In this document: in pieces, positions 42,550 through 52,279 of the stretch
Numbering within the stretch: position 1 is the first letter of the stretch
How the letters are laid out: each line of letters opens with the position of its first letter
Assembly (NCBI RefSeq): GCF_017874615.1
Contig: NZ_JAGIKV010000017.1
Coordinates: 1-64,000, forward strand
Reading direction: 5' to 3'
Source: Paenibacillus xylanexedens
GTDB taxonomy: Bacteria > Bacillota > Bacilli > Paenibacillales > Paenibacillaceae
DNA: 64,000 nucleotides
Made by a program: the position numbers and the translations under genes
The notes under the pieces: generated by a model
The model's database searches: none
The model's input: the letters and a program-made list of their open reading frames with translations, nothing else
Told to the model about the DNA's origin: nothing

Positions 42550-43245
42550 CTAAGCCTCATCCTTAAACTTAAAGCTGCGTGCAGCATACAGAAACGGCGT
42601 TCCGACCGCAGTTAATACAAATTTGATAATATACGTCGTCAGGAAGATTTCCAGCCAAACATCCCAAGGGTAGATGAACGCAAACGCGATCGTACAGAAC
42701 ACCAGTGTATCCACAAATGAACTGATGATCGAACTACCGTTGGTGCGAATCCACAACTGATTGCGCCCTGGAGCCACCTTGCGTAGCCAAGAGTACAATC
42801 GAACATCCAGGAACTGACTGATGAAGTACGCCGTCAGACTTCCGAGAGCCAGGCGTGGCAGCAGACCAAACAGCTTCGCCATAGATTCCTGTGCAAAGTC
42901 CGTGGGTGCCGGGTCAAAGTACAACACCATCTGCATCAGAACCGTTGTCATGATGAGCGTGAAAAACCCGAACCATACGGCTTTGCGTGCCTCACCTGGT
43001 CCATACTTCTCATTGAGCAGATCACTGGTCAGGTACATGCTGACATACATCGTGTTGCCTAACGTCAGTACAATTCCCATAATATCTATCGTTTTGGTCA
43101 CCTGAATGTTGGCTATAACCGTAGCCACACCAATCCAGGCATAGAGACCTTTTTTACCGAACAAGCGGTAACACAACAGGAAAAATCCATAAGTTACGAG
43201 AACAAAAACTGCTCCCCACCCTAAGTTAAACATAAATACATACAC
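42550..43245 (-). CDS. Queuosine precursor transporter (YhhQ/VUT family)
   Basis: A 231-residue membrane protein with about six transmembrane helices. VIANIQVTKTIDIMGIVLTLGNTMYVSMYLTSDLLNEKYG and SLTAYFISQFLDVRLY match the vitamin uptake transporter (DUF165/YhhQ) family that imports preQ0/preQ1. The preQ1-type riboswitch directly upstream supports this role. The start is probably GTG 43245, which follows the riboswitch-embedded AGGAAGG; ATG 43233 is an alternative. It is a single gene ending at its own terminator. Confidence 0.9.
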   Translation of the reverse strand: MYVFMFNLGWGAVFVLVTYGFFLLCYRLFGKKGLYAWIGVATVIANIQVTKTIDIMGIVLTLGNTMYVSMYLTSDLLNEKYGPGEARKAVWFGFFTLIMTTVLMQMVLYFDPAPTDFAQESMAKLFGLLPRLALGSLTAYFISQFLDVRLYSWLRKVAPGRNQLWIRTNGSSIISSFVDTLVFCTIAFAFIYPWDVWLEIFLTTYIIKFVLTAVGTPFLYAARSFKFKDEA

Positions 43246-43250
43246 TGCCT

Positions 43251-43290
43251 TCCTAGTTTTGATTACGCGGGATGGTTACGAACCGCGGTT
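43251..43290 (-). promoter_or_regulatory. preQ1 class I riboswitch
   Basis: On the minus strand CGCGG pairs with CCGCG, enclosing TTCGTAACCATC. The tail AATCAAAACTAGGA follows and runs into the ribosome site AGGAAGG. Hairpin plus A-rich tail with a 3' segment that can pair back to the loop is the preQ1-I pattern. Placement of the ribosome site in the tail suggests translational control of the transporter. Confidence 0.85.
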
Positions 43291-43504
43291 TGGCTCAGGG
43301 CCAAAACATGAATACTCTATCACATTTCTCGTTCCATGAACAGAACTAAATAACTCCAAGCGTGCCCGAGTGACTACGACCCCTTCTATATTCCTCCCGC
43401 TTCCCTCTCGACCATACTAGATTTTCCTACCTCTATTCCCCTTGCACCGTGTATAGAAAAAGAAGACTGCTTCACCACCGTGCACAGCATAGTTTGATTG
43501 CCGC

Positions 43505-43539
43505 AAAAAAACCGCCCTCCGGATTCCTCCGAAGGACGG
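43505..43539 (-). terminator. Terminator of the cystine symporter gene
   Basis: CCGYCCTYCGGA pairs with TCCGAAGGACGG (43512-43523 and 43528-43539). A run of seven A on the plus strand gives the T-tract for minus-strand transcription. Confidence 0.85.
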
Positions 43540-43607
43540 CTTTTCTCACTTGATTTGTAGACGGCTCTAGCTATCTTAATGTGAGCTTCTATCTAATCCA
43601 TTCTGTA

Positions 43608-45005
43608 TTAAGCCTGAGCCGCAGAATCCAGCTCGCGGCTCTGATCGTTAAACGTGTCCCGATCGTTTTCCTTCAAAATTCTGCTCGTCACGAGTCCTGA
43701 TGTCATCGACCCGTTCACGTTAAGCGCTGTACGACCCATGTCGATCAGCGGCTCCACGGAAATGAGCAGTCCAACCAGAGCCACAGGCAGATTCATGGTG
43801 GACAATACGATCAGGGAAGCGAAGGTTGCCCCGCCGCCAACGCCAGCCACACCAAACGAACTGATCATGACTACGAGGATCAAAGTCACAATGAAGTCCC
43901 AGCTCAGCGGGTCGATGCCGACCGTCGGAGCAATCATCACCGCCAGCATGGCCGGATAGATCCCGGCGCAGCCGTTTTGCCCAATCGTAGCCCCAAAGCT
44001 TGCAGACAGGTTCGCAATGCCGTCCGATACGCCGAGTTTCTTCGTCTGTGTCTCCACATTCAGCGGGATTGCCGCTGCACTTGAACGGGACGTAAAGGCA
44101 AATACCAGTGTTGGCAGCACCTTCTTCAAATACGTAACCGGGTTGAAGCCGGACAGAGAGATAATGATCAGATGAATAATAAACATGATCGCCAGCGCGA
44201 TATAAGATGCAATCACGAATTTGATGAGCTTTAATATCTCTTCCGCATTGGTTGTCGCCGTTACCTTTGTAATCAGTGCTAGAATCCCGTAAGGCGTAAG
44301 CCTCAGCACCAGCGTAACAATTCGCATAACCACCGCATATACCGCATTAACCATACCGCGGAACGTCTCCGCCTGCTGAGGTTTTTTGCGATCCAGTCCA
44401 AGTACGGCTACACCGATGAACGCGGAGAAGATAACCACCGCCAGTGTGGATGTACGACGTTCTCCTGTCATATCTGCAAATGGATTCGAAGGAATGAATT
44501 CCAGCACTTGTTGCGGGATGGTCTGATCCTTCACATCAACAAGCCGTTCCTCCACCTTCTGAATCTGCGCATTCTCCCGGTCTCCTCCTTGTATCTCAAT
44601 GGAAGTCAGGTTGAAGCCCAGACTGGTCACAATGCTGACCCCTGCGGCAATCGCTGTGGTGATCAACAGAATGGCAATAATGGAAACACTCATCTTGCCA
44701 AGATTTTGCTTGCCCTTCAGATTCATAATGGCCGAGATGATGGACACCATGATCAATGGGATCACGACCATTTGTAACAAACGAACATATCCTGAACCGA
44801 CCAGATTGAACCAATCGACTGATTTCGTAACTACATCAGAACCTGATGTGTACACCAATTGGAGAATAACCCCGTAAACAACTCCCAGTCCCAGACCCGC
44901 AAATACGCGTTTTGTAAAGGAGATATGCTTTTTCTGCATCCAGTAGAGGATGCCAAGTAAGGCAAGCATGACCACTACATTCAATATGACTAGAAAAGTA
45001 TCCAT
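43608..45005 (-). CDS. tcyP: L-cystine:cation symporter (TcyP-like)
   Basis: A 465-residue inner membrane carrier of the dicarboxylate/amino acid:cation symporter family with about nine helices. FTSRSSAAAIPLNVETQTKKLGV holds the serine-rich re-entrant loop, and GQNGCAGIYPAMLAVM and LNVNGSMTSGLVTSRIL are the conserved ends. The NGCAGIYPA stretch matches TcyP/YhcL cystine importers more closely than glutamate carriers. GAGGAGG lies upstream of the ATG. The 352-bp gap ahead (45006-45357) is AT-rich with no clear riboswitch or T-box. Confidence 0.88.
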   Translation of the reverse strand: MDTFLVILNVVVMLALLGILYWMQKKHISFTKRVFAGLGLGVVYGVILQLVYTSGSDVVTKSVDWFNLVGSGYVRLLQMVVIPLIMVSIISAIMNLKGKQNLGKMSVSIIAILLITTAIAAGVSIVTSLGFNLTSIEIQGGDRENAQIQKVEERLVDVKDQTIPQQVLEFIPSNPFADMTGERRTSTLAVVIFSAFIGVAVLGLDRKKPQQAETFRGMVNAVYAVVMRIVTLVLRLTPYGILALITKVTATTNAEEILKLIKFVIASYIALAIMFIIHLIIISLSGFNPVTYLKKVLPTLVFAFTSRSSAAAIPLNVETQTKKLGVSDGIANLSASFGATIGQNGCAGIYPAMLAVMIAPTVGIDPLSWDFIVTLILVVMISSFGVAGVGGGATFASLIVLSTMNLPVALVGLLISVEPLIDMGRTALNVNGSMTSGLVTSRILKENDRDTFNDQSRELDSAAQA

Positions 45006-45357
45006 TTCTTTAAATCCTCCTCAGGCATGTGTGTAACCGGAAAATATCCGGTTTTCTCTTCTATCTTTTGTACTTCCGACAAAGACATTTTACAATATAA
45101 CATATAACAAACTATTCTGGTAGGTATTAATTGATATTATGTAATATGCATGTAACAGATTCATCTATTTCTGAAAAAAATACACCAAATCGTGAAAATT
45201 GTTCTATTCAACCTCCGGTTAATTTTGTAATATAGGTATATCCGCTTATTCCCAACTTTTCTCAATGTTCAATTTAGGTCTTTCTTCATTGGTAGATAGG
45301 TCTTAGGATTACGGAAAAGCGACAATGTTAATGAACTTGACGTGAAAGGATGATCAT

Positions 45358-47058
45358 ATGTTTCGTAATCGCACCGTCGCCGGTAAAATCAGAGGCACCT
45401 TGTTCCTCGTTCTGCTGGTTGCTTCCCTGTTGTTCAGTATTAGTTTTTATGCCGTATCGATGAATATTATTCAAAGCTACGTGCTTCCGCAGTTTGACAA
45501 AGTCCTAAACACGTCCATTCAGGATATATACAAGAATACTTCAGCATCCAAAATCCTACAGGTACAGAGTGGCGGAGCCGGTTCTGAAGGTGCTGCCATG
45601 ACCGTGGAATCGTACCTGGCAGATAAAGCAAAAGAACATAATTTGGATGCGGCTTACGTTGTTGCTATTCAAGATGGCTCAGCCAAAGTCGTTGTGGCCA
45701 ACCCTTCTTCAAACATGAAAGCCCAGGATGAGATTAGTGTAGAACCCGCAATGAATGCAGCTATTGAGAACAAAGAAATGGTAATCAGCGAGGTCTACTC
45801 CGATTCCTTTGGTGTACATAAAGCAGCCTTCATCCCCATTGCAGGAAGTAACATGATTATGGCTGTGAGCATGGATGCCCAGTTTATTCAAGACAAGATT
45901 ACCCAGATTTTCTGGTTGTGTCTTGGAATTACAGCATTAGTGTTTGTGCTCGGCTGGCTTATCTCCACTAGTATGATCAAAAGAGTGACCAAACCGATCA
46001 TCAAGCTTGTCCAACATAGTAAACAAATTTCCCAAGGCGATCTGACCGCTGAGCTAGAGATCAAAGGCAAAGATGAAATTGCCCAGCTTGCCGCAAGCTT
46101 CCAGACGATGACGCATAACCTGAAAGAAATGATTAGCCGTGCCTTGTCTACATCCAATGAAGTTGTGTCAGGTTCCAATGACCTGCTTCAGCGAGTTGAA
46201 TCGATGTCCGGTATGGTTCGAAACTCCAGCCGCTCCGCAGAAGATGCAGAAAAAGGTAGTATCAGCATTGCGTCAAGCGCATCCGAGAACGCGAGAGCTA
46301 TGGAAGAAATTACGCAAGGTATCATGCATATTGCTTCTTCTTCCGCTGAAGTGTCTGACCAGATTGGTGAAGCAGCCAACGAGGCAGTTAACGGTAACCG
46401 ACTGGCTCAGAATGCCATTGAGCAGATGGAGCGTGTAGGCCAGACAGCAAGCGAATCGTTGCGTTATGTCGAAACTATGAATGAACGTTCGGTAGCTATC
46501 GGCACCATTGTTGCTTCCATTTTTGAAATCACCAAACAGATTAACATGCTGTCACTCAACGCCTCCATTGAAGCAGCACGTGCCGGAGAACATGGCCGCG
46601 GATTCGCTGTTGTTGCTGGAGAAGTTCGCAAACTTGCCGAGCAATCCAAGACAGCCACCGAAGAAATTTCGGATTATCTGGGTACCATTCGTGAAGACGC
46701 TGAACGCTCGGTTGACGCCATGAACCGTGTAACCCAGGAGATTGGTTCAGGTACAACTGTTGTTCAACAAGCAGGCTCAGCCTTCCAGCAGCTGAATGAA
46801 TTGATCCAGAACGTGAATCTGACCATTCAGACCGTCTCTGCTTCTACACAACAAGTATCTGCTGGTGCTGAAGAAGTGAGTGCGTCCGTTGAAGAAACGG
46901 CACAGATTACGACCAAATCCCGTGAAAGTATGCTACAGATTGCTTCAACAGCAGATCTTCAGCTCAGCGAGATGGATTCACATTCGAATACGGTTCGTCA
47001 TCTGCATGAACAAGCTGTAGAGCTGCAATCCGCTATGAAGAATTTCAAAATAAACTAA
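45358..47058 (+). CDS. Methyl-accepting chemotaxis protein
   Basis: A 566-residue receptor. Transmembrane helices at about 12-35 and 182-203 enclose an extracytoplasmic sensor of the single-Cache type (YVVAIQDGSAKVVVANPSSN, then FGVHKAAFIPIAGSNMIMAVSMD). HAMP follows (about 204-256), then the signalling domain with the invariant hairpin EITKQINMLSLNASIEAARAGEHGRGFAVVAGEVRKLAEQS (about 386-425). The C-terminus lacks a CheB/CheR tether. AAAGGATG precedes the ATG. The ligand is unknown. It is monocistronic with a strong terminator. Confidence 0.95.
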   Translation: MFRNRTVAGKIRGTLFLVLLVASLLFSISFYAVSMNIIQSYVLPQFDKVLNTSIQDIYKNTSASKILQVQSGGAGSEGAAMTVESYLADKAKEHNLDAAYVVAIQDGSAKVVVANPSSNMKAQDEISVEPAMNAAIENKEMVISEVYSDSFGVHKAAFIPIAGSNMIMAVSMDAQFIQDKITQIFWLCLGITALVFVLGWLISTSMIKRVTKPIIKLVQHSKQISQGDLTAELEIKGKDEIAQLAASFQTMTHNLKEMISRALSTSNEVVSGSNDLLQRVESMSGMVRNSSRSAEDAEKGSISIASSASENARAMEEITQGIMHIASSSAEVSDQIGEAANEAVNGNRLAQNAIEQMERVGQTASESLRYVETMNERSVAIGTIVASIFEITKQINMLSLNASIEAARAGEHGRGFAVVAGEVRKLAEQSKTATEEISDYLGTIREDAERSVDAMNRVTQEIGSGTTVVQQAGSAFQQLNELIQNVNLTIQTVSASTQQVSAGAEEVSASVEETAQITTKSRESMLQIASTADLQLSEMDSHSNTVRHLHEQAVELQSAMKNFKIN

Positions 47059-47115
47059 CAGGTTAACCATTAACCTATCATCACCTGTTTTAAACCTCAT
47101 TTAATCATAGGATAT

Positions 47116-47180
47116 ACAATACCCCCATGCCGCTAACATTCCGTTTCTAGAGAACGGTTTGCCGGACATGGGGGTATTGT
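47116..47180. terminator. Bidirectional terminator between chemoreceptor and cobQ
   Basis: ACAATACCCCCATG (47116-47129) and its exact complement (47167-47180) form a 14-base stem enclosing a second hairpin CCGTT/AACGG. It ends both converging units, including the long cobalamin operon. Confidence 0.92.
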
Positions 47181-47184
47181 TGTT

Positions 47185-48765
47185 TCACTCAGGTGCCTGA
47201 ACACCCATAATCTCGTACACACGCTTCATATCCAATGCCGAACGCAACGATTCAGCTACCCGATCGAACTCCATCTCCTTACGCTCATGCGTACTATATG
47301 TCTCCTGAAGTGGAGCCAGTCCCTTTCCTGCACGCAAGGCATTCAGCCAAGAACGTCGGAATTGATCACTTTCAAACAAACCATGCAGGTAGGTTCCCCA
47401 CACCCTGCCATCTACTGAGCCCCAGCCTTCTTGGAAAGGTTGACCACCTGGATGCGAGATTTCAAACAACGCGGTTACACGTTCAGGCTCGTGGCACTCC
47501 GTAACGCCCATATGAATCTCATATCCGTTAATGGGTAATGAAGCATCTGCTACATCTTGCTCACCATACAGACGAAGCGGGTGATCAGGCTGCACCCGTC
47601 CGGAAGCTCTGACGGTCTGCTTTTCCTGAAGAAATGTTGTCGATAGCGGGAGCCAGCCAAGTCCTTTTGCTTCCTGGATCTGATTCGCCTCCACAGCAAA
47701 CGGGTCCTTCAGATGACGTCCCAGCATCTGGTATCCGCCACATATTCCTACGAGCTGAACATGCTCACGCTCGGTCTGGCTCGCAATCGCCTGTTCTAGT
47801 CCAGACTCACGCAGAAATGCCAGGTCACCTATGGTATCCTTCGTACCCGGTAGAAGAATGGCATCCGGACTGCCCAATTCCTCTGGCGAGGTCACGTAAC
47901 GCACATTCACATCCGGTTCACGGGAAAGTGCGTCAAAGTCTGTAAAGTTGGAAATTCGCGGATATCGGATCACCGCCAGATCCAGCTCTGTTTTGCCGGA
48001 TTTACCATGACGCATGGAGTCCAGCACCACCGAATCCTCTGCTTCAATCTGAATATCTCTTATGTAAGGCAAAACACCTAATACTGGAATGCCTGTCCGT
48101 TCTTCGAGCCAGTCGAGTCCTGGTTGCAACAGGGACAGATCACCGCGGAACTTGTTGATAATGAACCCTTTGACTCGCGCCACCTCATGGGGTTCCAGCA
48201 GCTCCAGCGTACCTACAATGGAAGCAAACACTCCGCCCCGATCAATATCGGAGATCAGAATCACCGGCGCATCGGCCCAGCCTGCCAGATTCATGTTGAC
48301 GATATCCCGATCCTTCAGATTGATCTCGGCCGGACTGCCCGCTCCTTCCATCAGCACAATATCATAGGTATCCCGTAGCCGATTCAACGCATCCATCACC
48401 GTCTGCTTTGCTTCAGGCAGGAAATGCTGACGGTAGTCCGATGCACTCATCTGGGCAAATGGTACACCATGTACCACGATCTGCGAATGCATGTCCCGCA
48501 CCGGCTTGATCAGGATTGGATTCATGTCGGTTGTCGCCTCAATACCGCAGGCTTCAGCTTGTGCCCCCTGAGCCCGACCAATCTCCTTGCCATCTTCCGT
48601 CACATAGGAATTCAGTGCCATATTCTGTGACTTGAACGGAGCAGGCTTGAAGCCATCCTGCTTAAAAATCCGGCACAATGCCGTTGTGATGACACTTTTG
48701 CCTACATCGGAAGCCGTTCCTTGCAGCATCAGTACCGCCGCTGGTTGTGATGGCCTATCTTCCAC
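47185..48765 (-). CDS. cobQ: Cobyric acid synthase
   Basis: A 526-residue glutamine-dependent amidotransferase that amidates peripheral carboxylates of adenosylcobyrinic acid diamide to give cobyric acid. The N-terminal synthetase has the P-loop-like LQGTASDVGKS (about 15-25) and QNMALNSYVTEDG. The C-terminal type 1 glutaminase has the catalytic Cys in VGICGGYQMLG and the His in GTYLHGLFE. The start is GTG 48765 with GGGGGAG five bases upstream. It is the last gene of the riboswitch-controlled operon, 90 bases after cobS. Confidence 0.94.
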   Translation of the reverse strand: MEDRPSQPAAVLMLQGTASDVGKSVITTALCRIFKQDGFKPAPFKSQNMALNSYVTEDGKEIGRAQGAQAEACGIEATTDMNPILIKPVRDMHSQIVVHGVPFAQMSASDYRQHFLPEAKQTVMDALNRLRDTYDIVLMEGAGSPAEINLKDRDIVNMNLAGWADAPVILISDIDRGGVFASIVGTLELLEPHEVARVKGFIINKFRGDLSLLQPGLDWLEERTGIPVLGVLPYIRDIQIEAEDSVVLDSMRHGKSGKTELDLAVIRYPRISNFTDFDALSREPDVNVRYVTSPEELGSPDAILLPGTKDTIGDLAFLRESGLEQAIASQTEREHVQLVGICGGYQMLGRHLKDPFAVEANQIQEAKGLGWLPLSTTFLQEKQTVRASGRVQPDHPLRLYGEQDVADASLPINGYEIHMGVTECHEPERVTALFEISHPGGQPFQEGWGSVDGRVWGTYLHGLFESDQFRRSWLNALRAGKGLAPLQETYSTHERKEMEFDRVAESLRSALDMKRVYEIMGVQAPE

Positions 48766-48855
48766 GCTCTCTCCCCCTGTCTCCGTGTTATATCCAGATC
48801 ACCTTGCTCCCAACCTCATGCGTAACACTTTCCATACTGCTTCTTACTTCAAAAG

Positions 48856-49746
48856 TTACAGCCAGAACAGTCCTTGAAGCGCGCTCAGCACGGTCAACAA
48901 AGCCGCCTCCAGCAGCTCATTCATGGCACCATACGTATCCCCGGTTAAACCACCGAGCCGTTCACTGATCCGGGCAGCCACGAATCGTCCGATATAATAA
49001 CACGCCACAGGCAGTATAATAACTGCCGTCACCGGGTATAGCCACCATGGCAGTGTTCCCAGACCACTCACCATCGCATCTGCAATCCCCATATCCGGCT
49101 TGAAAAGCCACACCGCGGCAAACGTAATTGCCCCTGCGATTAAGGTCAGGCCCACAGCTGAACTTCGTGCACGCTGGACCTCCTTCCGCTCCCCGAGACC
49201 TTTAAACAATACAGCAAGTCCATCATCTTCGCGCGCATTCGGCCAGGCCGACATCGCATACACCATGAACCAGCGGCTCCAGATCATGGGCAGGATCAGC
49301 AACGCACCGTACACCCAGTGGCCCCGGGCAATAAAATCAGCGATCAGCGCAGCCTTCATCATCAGAAGCAACACGCAGGCGATCACGCCCATTGCCCCGA
49401 CACGGCTGTCCTTCATAATCTCCAGCATCCGTTCACGGGTACGATAACTGAGCAAGCCATCCGCCGTATCCATCCATCCGTCAAGATGGAGCCCTCCGGT
49501 AAGCCATACCCATAACGTCAAGGTCAGGACGGCAGCCGGAAAGGCCGGAAGCACTGCACCGCTTAAGGCTCCCGCGAGCCAGACACACAGACCGATTGCA
49601 GCACCGACCAGCGGATAAAAGACAACACTTTCCCGCAGCAACGGCGGGACAAAATCGATTTGCATTTTGACAGGGAAACGGGACAAAAATTGAAAAGCGG
49701 CTGCCGCCGCATGTTTACGCTGAGGAGCAGGCGTGCCATCCTTCAT
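48856..49746 (-). CDS. cobS: Adenosylcobinamide-GDP ribazoletransferase (cobalamin synthase)
   Basis: A 296-residue membrane enzyme that joins adenosylcobinamide-GDP to alpha-ribazole (or its phosphate), completing cobalamin. Six to seven hydrophobic helices are present. The metal motif is HLDGWMDTADGLLSYRTRERMLEIMKDSRVGAMG. FQFLSRFPV near the N-terminus is a further family mark. The ATG overlaps the cobU stop (ATGA), indicating coupled translation within the cob operon. The C-terminal LGGLTGDTYGAMNELLEAA is also conserved. Confidence 0.94.
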   Translation of the reverse strand: MKDGTPAPQRKHAAAAAFQFLSRFPVKMQIDFVPPLLRESVVFYPLVGAAIGLCVWLAGALSGAVLPAFPAAVLTLTLWVWLTGGLHLDGWMDTADGLLSYRTRERMLEIMKDSRVGAMGVIACVLLLMMKAALIADFIARGHWVYGALLILPMIWSRWFMVYAMSAWPNAREDDGLAVLFKGLGERKEVQRARSSAVGLTLIAGAITFAAVWLFKPDMGIADAMVSGLGTLPWWLYPVTAVIILPVACYYIGRFVAARISERLGGLTGDTYGAMNELLEAALLTVLSALQGLFWL

Positions 49747-50303
49747 AAGCGGTACTCCTTGCTTTTTAGTTCAATCGCAATGCCTACGGTCACCAGAAAC
49801 ACTTCACCGCATATCGCCGCAATACGCTGATTCAGTACACCGGCCAAATCCCGATATTTCCTGCCAAGGGCATATTCCGGTACGATCCCATCTCCCACTT
49901 CATTTGTAACCAGAACAAGCAAACCGGGATAGGTTCGAATCGCTTCAACCAACGCGTCCAAATGTCCCTGTAACACCTGTTTCTCGTCATGCTCATGTGC
50001 TAACAAAACATTTGTCAGCCACAGCGTCAGGCAATCCACCAGAATGGTGGGTGCAGAAGTCCCTGTATGCCCTTCACCCATGCGGCTTATCAAAGCAGGC
50101 AGATGTATCGGCTCTTCCATCGTGTGCCACAGATACCCTGATGCCTCGCGCTGATGCTGATGCATGGTGATACGCTCACGCATTTCATCATCGTACGCCT
50201 GAGCTGTCGCCACATACCAAGCCTCCGAGGAACGCTGCATGCAGAGACGCTCGGCAAAGGAGCTTTTGCCACTGCGTGCGCCACCTGTCACCAGTACGCT
50301 CAT
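49743..50303 (-). CDS. cobU: Adenosylcobinamide kinase / guanylyltransferase
   Basis: A 186-residue bifunctional enzyme that phosphorylates adenosylcobinamide and then adds GMP. The P-loop GGARSGKSSFAERL is at residues 7-20, the guanylylation histidine region is in RITMHQHQREASGYLWHT, and DCLTLWLTNVLL and VTNEVGDGIVPEYALGRKYRDLAGVLNQ match the family throughout. It overlaps both neighbours by four bases. Working with CobT and CobS it builds the nucleotide loop. Confidence 0.95.
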   Translation of the reverse strand: MSVLVTGGARSGKSSFAERLCMQRSSEAWYVATAQAYDDEMRERITMHQHQREASGYLWHTMEEPIHLPALISRMGEGHTGTSAPTILVDCLTLWLTNVLLAHEHDEKQVLQGHLDALVEAIRTYPGLLVLVTNEVGDGIVPEYALGRKYRDLAGVLNQRIAAICGEVFLVTVGIAIELKSKEYRL

Positions 50304-51421
50304 CGGGAACTCTCTCCTTGCACGGATGAATCACCCGACGGAGCGGAGTCCGAAGCAGGGCTTGTCCCGTCCGAGACACCTGCGCTTGCAAAGGTCGCCA
50401 TCTCGTTCAGAATGAGACATGCTGCGTCAATCAGATGAAGACTAAGCACGCCGCCTGTGCCTTCACCCAGACGCATGTCCAGATCCAGCATCGCTTTCAG
50501 GTCCAGTTCACGCAACAGCGCTTCATGTCCATTTTCGTGTGAGGTATGAGAAGCGATCATATAAGCTGTACTCCGAGGTGCAAGTTGTCTCGCCACCAGC
50601 GCTGCGGCGGTAGAGATGAACCCGTCTACAACGACCGGGCAATGATGAGCAGCTGCTGCTAGGATAACCCCTGTGAGTCCGGCAATCTCCAGTCCACCCA
50701 CCTTGCACAGAACATCCAGTGCATCTTCCGGGTTAGGTGCGTTTACGCTAAGCGCCCGGCTGACTACAGCAGCCTTGCGCTGCAAGCCTGCATCATCAAT
50801 GCCGGTGCCTCGCCCCACGGCGGCAGCTGGTGCAACTCCGGTTAACGCGCTCATTACCGCAGCACTTGCGGTAGTGTTGCCAATTCCCATCTCCCCGGTG
50901 ACAAACAGTTGTGTTCCCTTCGCCACCTCTGCCGATACAACTTCGGCTCCTGCAAGGATAGCGCTGACTGCCTCATCCCGGGTCATCGCTGCACCTCGGG
51001 CCATGTTGGCCGTGCCTTTGCGAATTTTACGGGAAAGCAGGTCCGGATGTTCAAGATCGGCATTCACACCGATATCCACACAGATCACACCAGCTCCGGC
51101 GTGCCGGGCAAGCACATTCACCGCAGCGCCTCCAGCGAGGAAATTCAGGACCATCTGCGGGGTCACTTCGGCAGGAAAAGCACTGATGCCTTCTTCCACT
51201 ACGCCGTGATCCGCGGCCATGACAATGACCGACCTGTGATCAAAACGCGGACGTGCATTGCCCGTCATGCCTGCCAGGCGGATCACCAGCTCTTCCAATT
51301 TGCCCAAACTCCCCGGCGGCTTCGTCAACGAATCCACATGTGCAGAGGTTTCTGCCGCCACTTTCTGGTCAGGAGCGACAATCTTTTTCGTTAATTGCTC
51401 CAACACCTGTTCATTATTCAT
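50300..51421 (-). CDS. cobT: Nicotinate-nucleotide:dimethylbenzimidazole phosphoribosyltransferase
   Basis: A 373-residue enzyme that activates the lower-ligand base as alpha-ribazole phosphate. Conserved parts are SLTKPPGSLGKLEELVIRLAG, MAADHGVVEEGISAFPAEVT, the catalytic-Glu region FVTGEMGIGNTTASA and LRLGEGTGGVLSLHLIDAA (here DMRLGEGTGG). The start is uncertain: ATG 51421 has GAAGGAAG upstream at a longish spacing, and an in-frame ATG at 51466 abuts the btuD stop. The C-terminal Ser/Asp-rich tail is an extension of about 25 residues. It overlaps cobU. Confidence 0.92.
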   Translation of the reverse strand: MNNEQVLEQLTKKIVAPDQKVAAETSAHVDSLTKPPGSLGKLEELVIRLAGMTGNARPRFDHRSVIVMAADHGVVEEGISAFPAEVTPQMVLNFLAGGAAVNVLARHAGAGVICVDIGVNADLEHPDLLSRKIRKGTANMARGAAMTRDEAVSAILAGAEVVSAEVAKGTQLFVTGEMGIGNTTASAAVMSALTGVAPAAAVGRGTGIDDAGLQRKAAVVSRALSVNAPNPEDALDVLCKVGGLEIAGLTGVILAAAAHHCPVVVDGFISTAAALVARQLAPRSTAYMIASHTSHENGHEALLRELDLKAMLDLDMRLGEGTGGVLSLHLIDAACLILNEMATFASAGVSDGTSPASDSAPSGDSSVQGESSR

Positions 51422-51466
51422 ACAACCAGCACTTCCTTCATCAAAATATGGGTTGCCCCGCTTCAT

Positions 51467-52279
51467 TTAATCGATGTCCCGCCGCAGCAGCAGTTGAGGT
51501 ATGGCATGGTCGGGATGGGAGACAATCGCGGGTTTGACGCGGAATATATCCTGAATATTCTCATCGTTGATTAACGTATGAGGCGTGCCCTTTCGAACCG
51601 CCATGCCCTCACGCAGCGCGAGAATGTGATCGCAAAATAACGCGGCCAGATTCAGATCATGCAACACAGCCACAATTGTAATGTTAGTCCTCTGTCGCCA
51701 TGCCGATAACAATTCCATGAATTGCAATTGATATTTAATATCCAGAAACGTGGTTGGTTCGTCCAGCAGCAGCAACCGCGGCTCCTGAGCCATAACTTTG
51801 GCTAGTGCGACCCGTTGCCGTTGCCCGCCGCTGAGTGCATCCAGCGGTCTGTCCGCCAGCTCTGTCAATCCCAGGTCTTCGAGCACCCTGTCCACTACAA
51901 GTGCCCCATCGCCCACTTCCCGCCCCAACCAGTTCTGGTATGGATATCGCCCCATCTCCACCACGTCTCGCACAGGATAGGAGATGGCTGGCAAGCCATC
52001 CTGCTGCAATACAGCGATCATGCGCGACAGGTCCTTACGGCTGTAAGAGCCGATGTCTCGACCATCGATACGAATCTGACCTTCGTTTAACTGTTCCGTT
52101 CCGGCAATAAGCTGGATCAGGGTGGACTTGCCACTGCCGTTTGGTCCGACAACTCCCCACCAGTCACCTTCGCCAACATGCCAGTCTACATTGTGCAGTG
52201 CCTGATGATTGCCATATGACTTCCCTGCTCCCTTAATGGAGATAAGTGAAGTCGAGTTGGAACGGGTACTGGAATTCAT
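51467..52279 (-). CDS. btuD: Cobalamin ABC transporter ATP-binding protein
   Basis: A 270-residue ATPase of the iron-siderophore/vitamin B12 (FecCD/BtuCD) class. Walker A is GPNGSGKST at about 45-53, Q-loop VLQQDGLP, signature LSGGQRQRVALAK, Walker B LLLLDEPTTFLD, and H-loop VLHDLNLA. It would power uptake through BtuC. The ATG overlaps the btuC stop by four bases. Specificity for corrinoids rather than siderophores is inferred from the B12 riboswitch and the following cob genes. Confidence 0.93.
   Translation of the reverse strand: MNSSTRSNSTSLISIKGAGKSYGNHQALHNVDWHVGEGDWWGVVGPNGSGKSTLIQLIAGTEQLNEGQIRIDGRDIGSYSRKDLSRMIAVLQQDGLPAISYPVRDVVEMGRYPYQNWLGREVGDGALVVDRVLEDLGLTELADRPLDALSGGQRQRVALAKVMAQEPRLLLLDEPTTFLDIKYQLQFMELLSAWRQRTNITIVAVLHDLNLAALFCDHILALREGMAVRKGTPHTLINDENIQDIFRVKPAIVSHPDHAIPQLLLRRDID

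Noticed and set aside
45006..45357. T-box or S-box before the cystine symporter
   Set aside because: No T-box consensus or SAM aptamer core could be found in the AT-rich gap.
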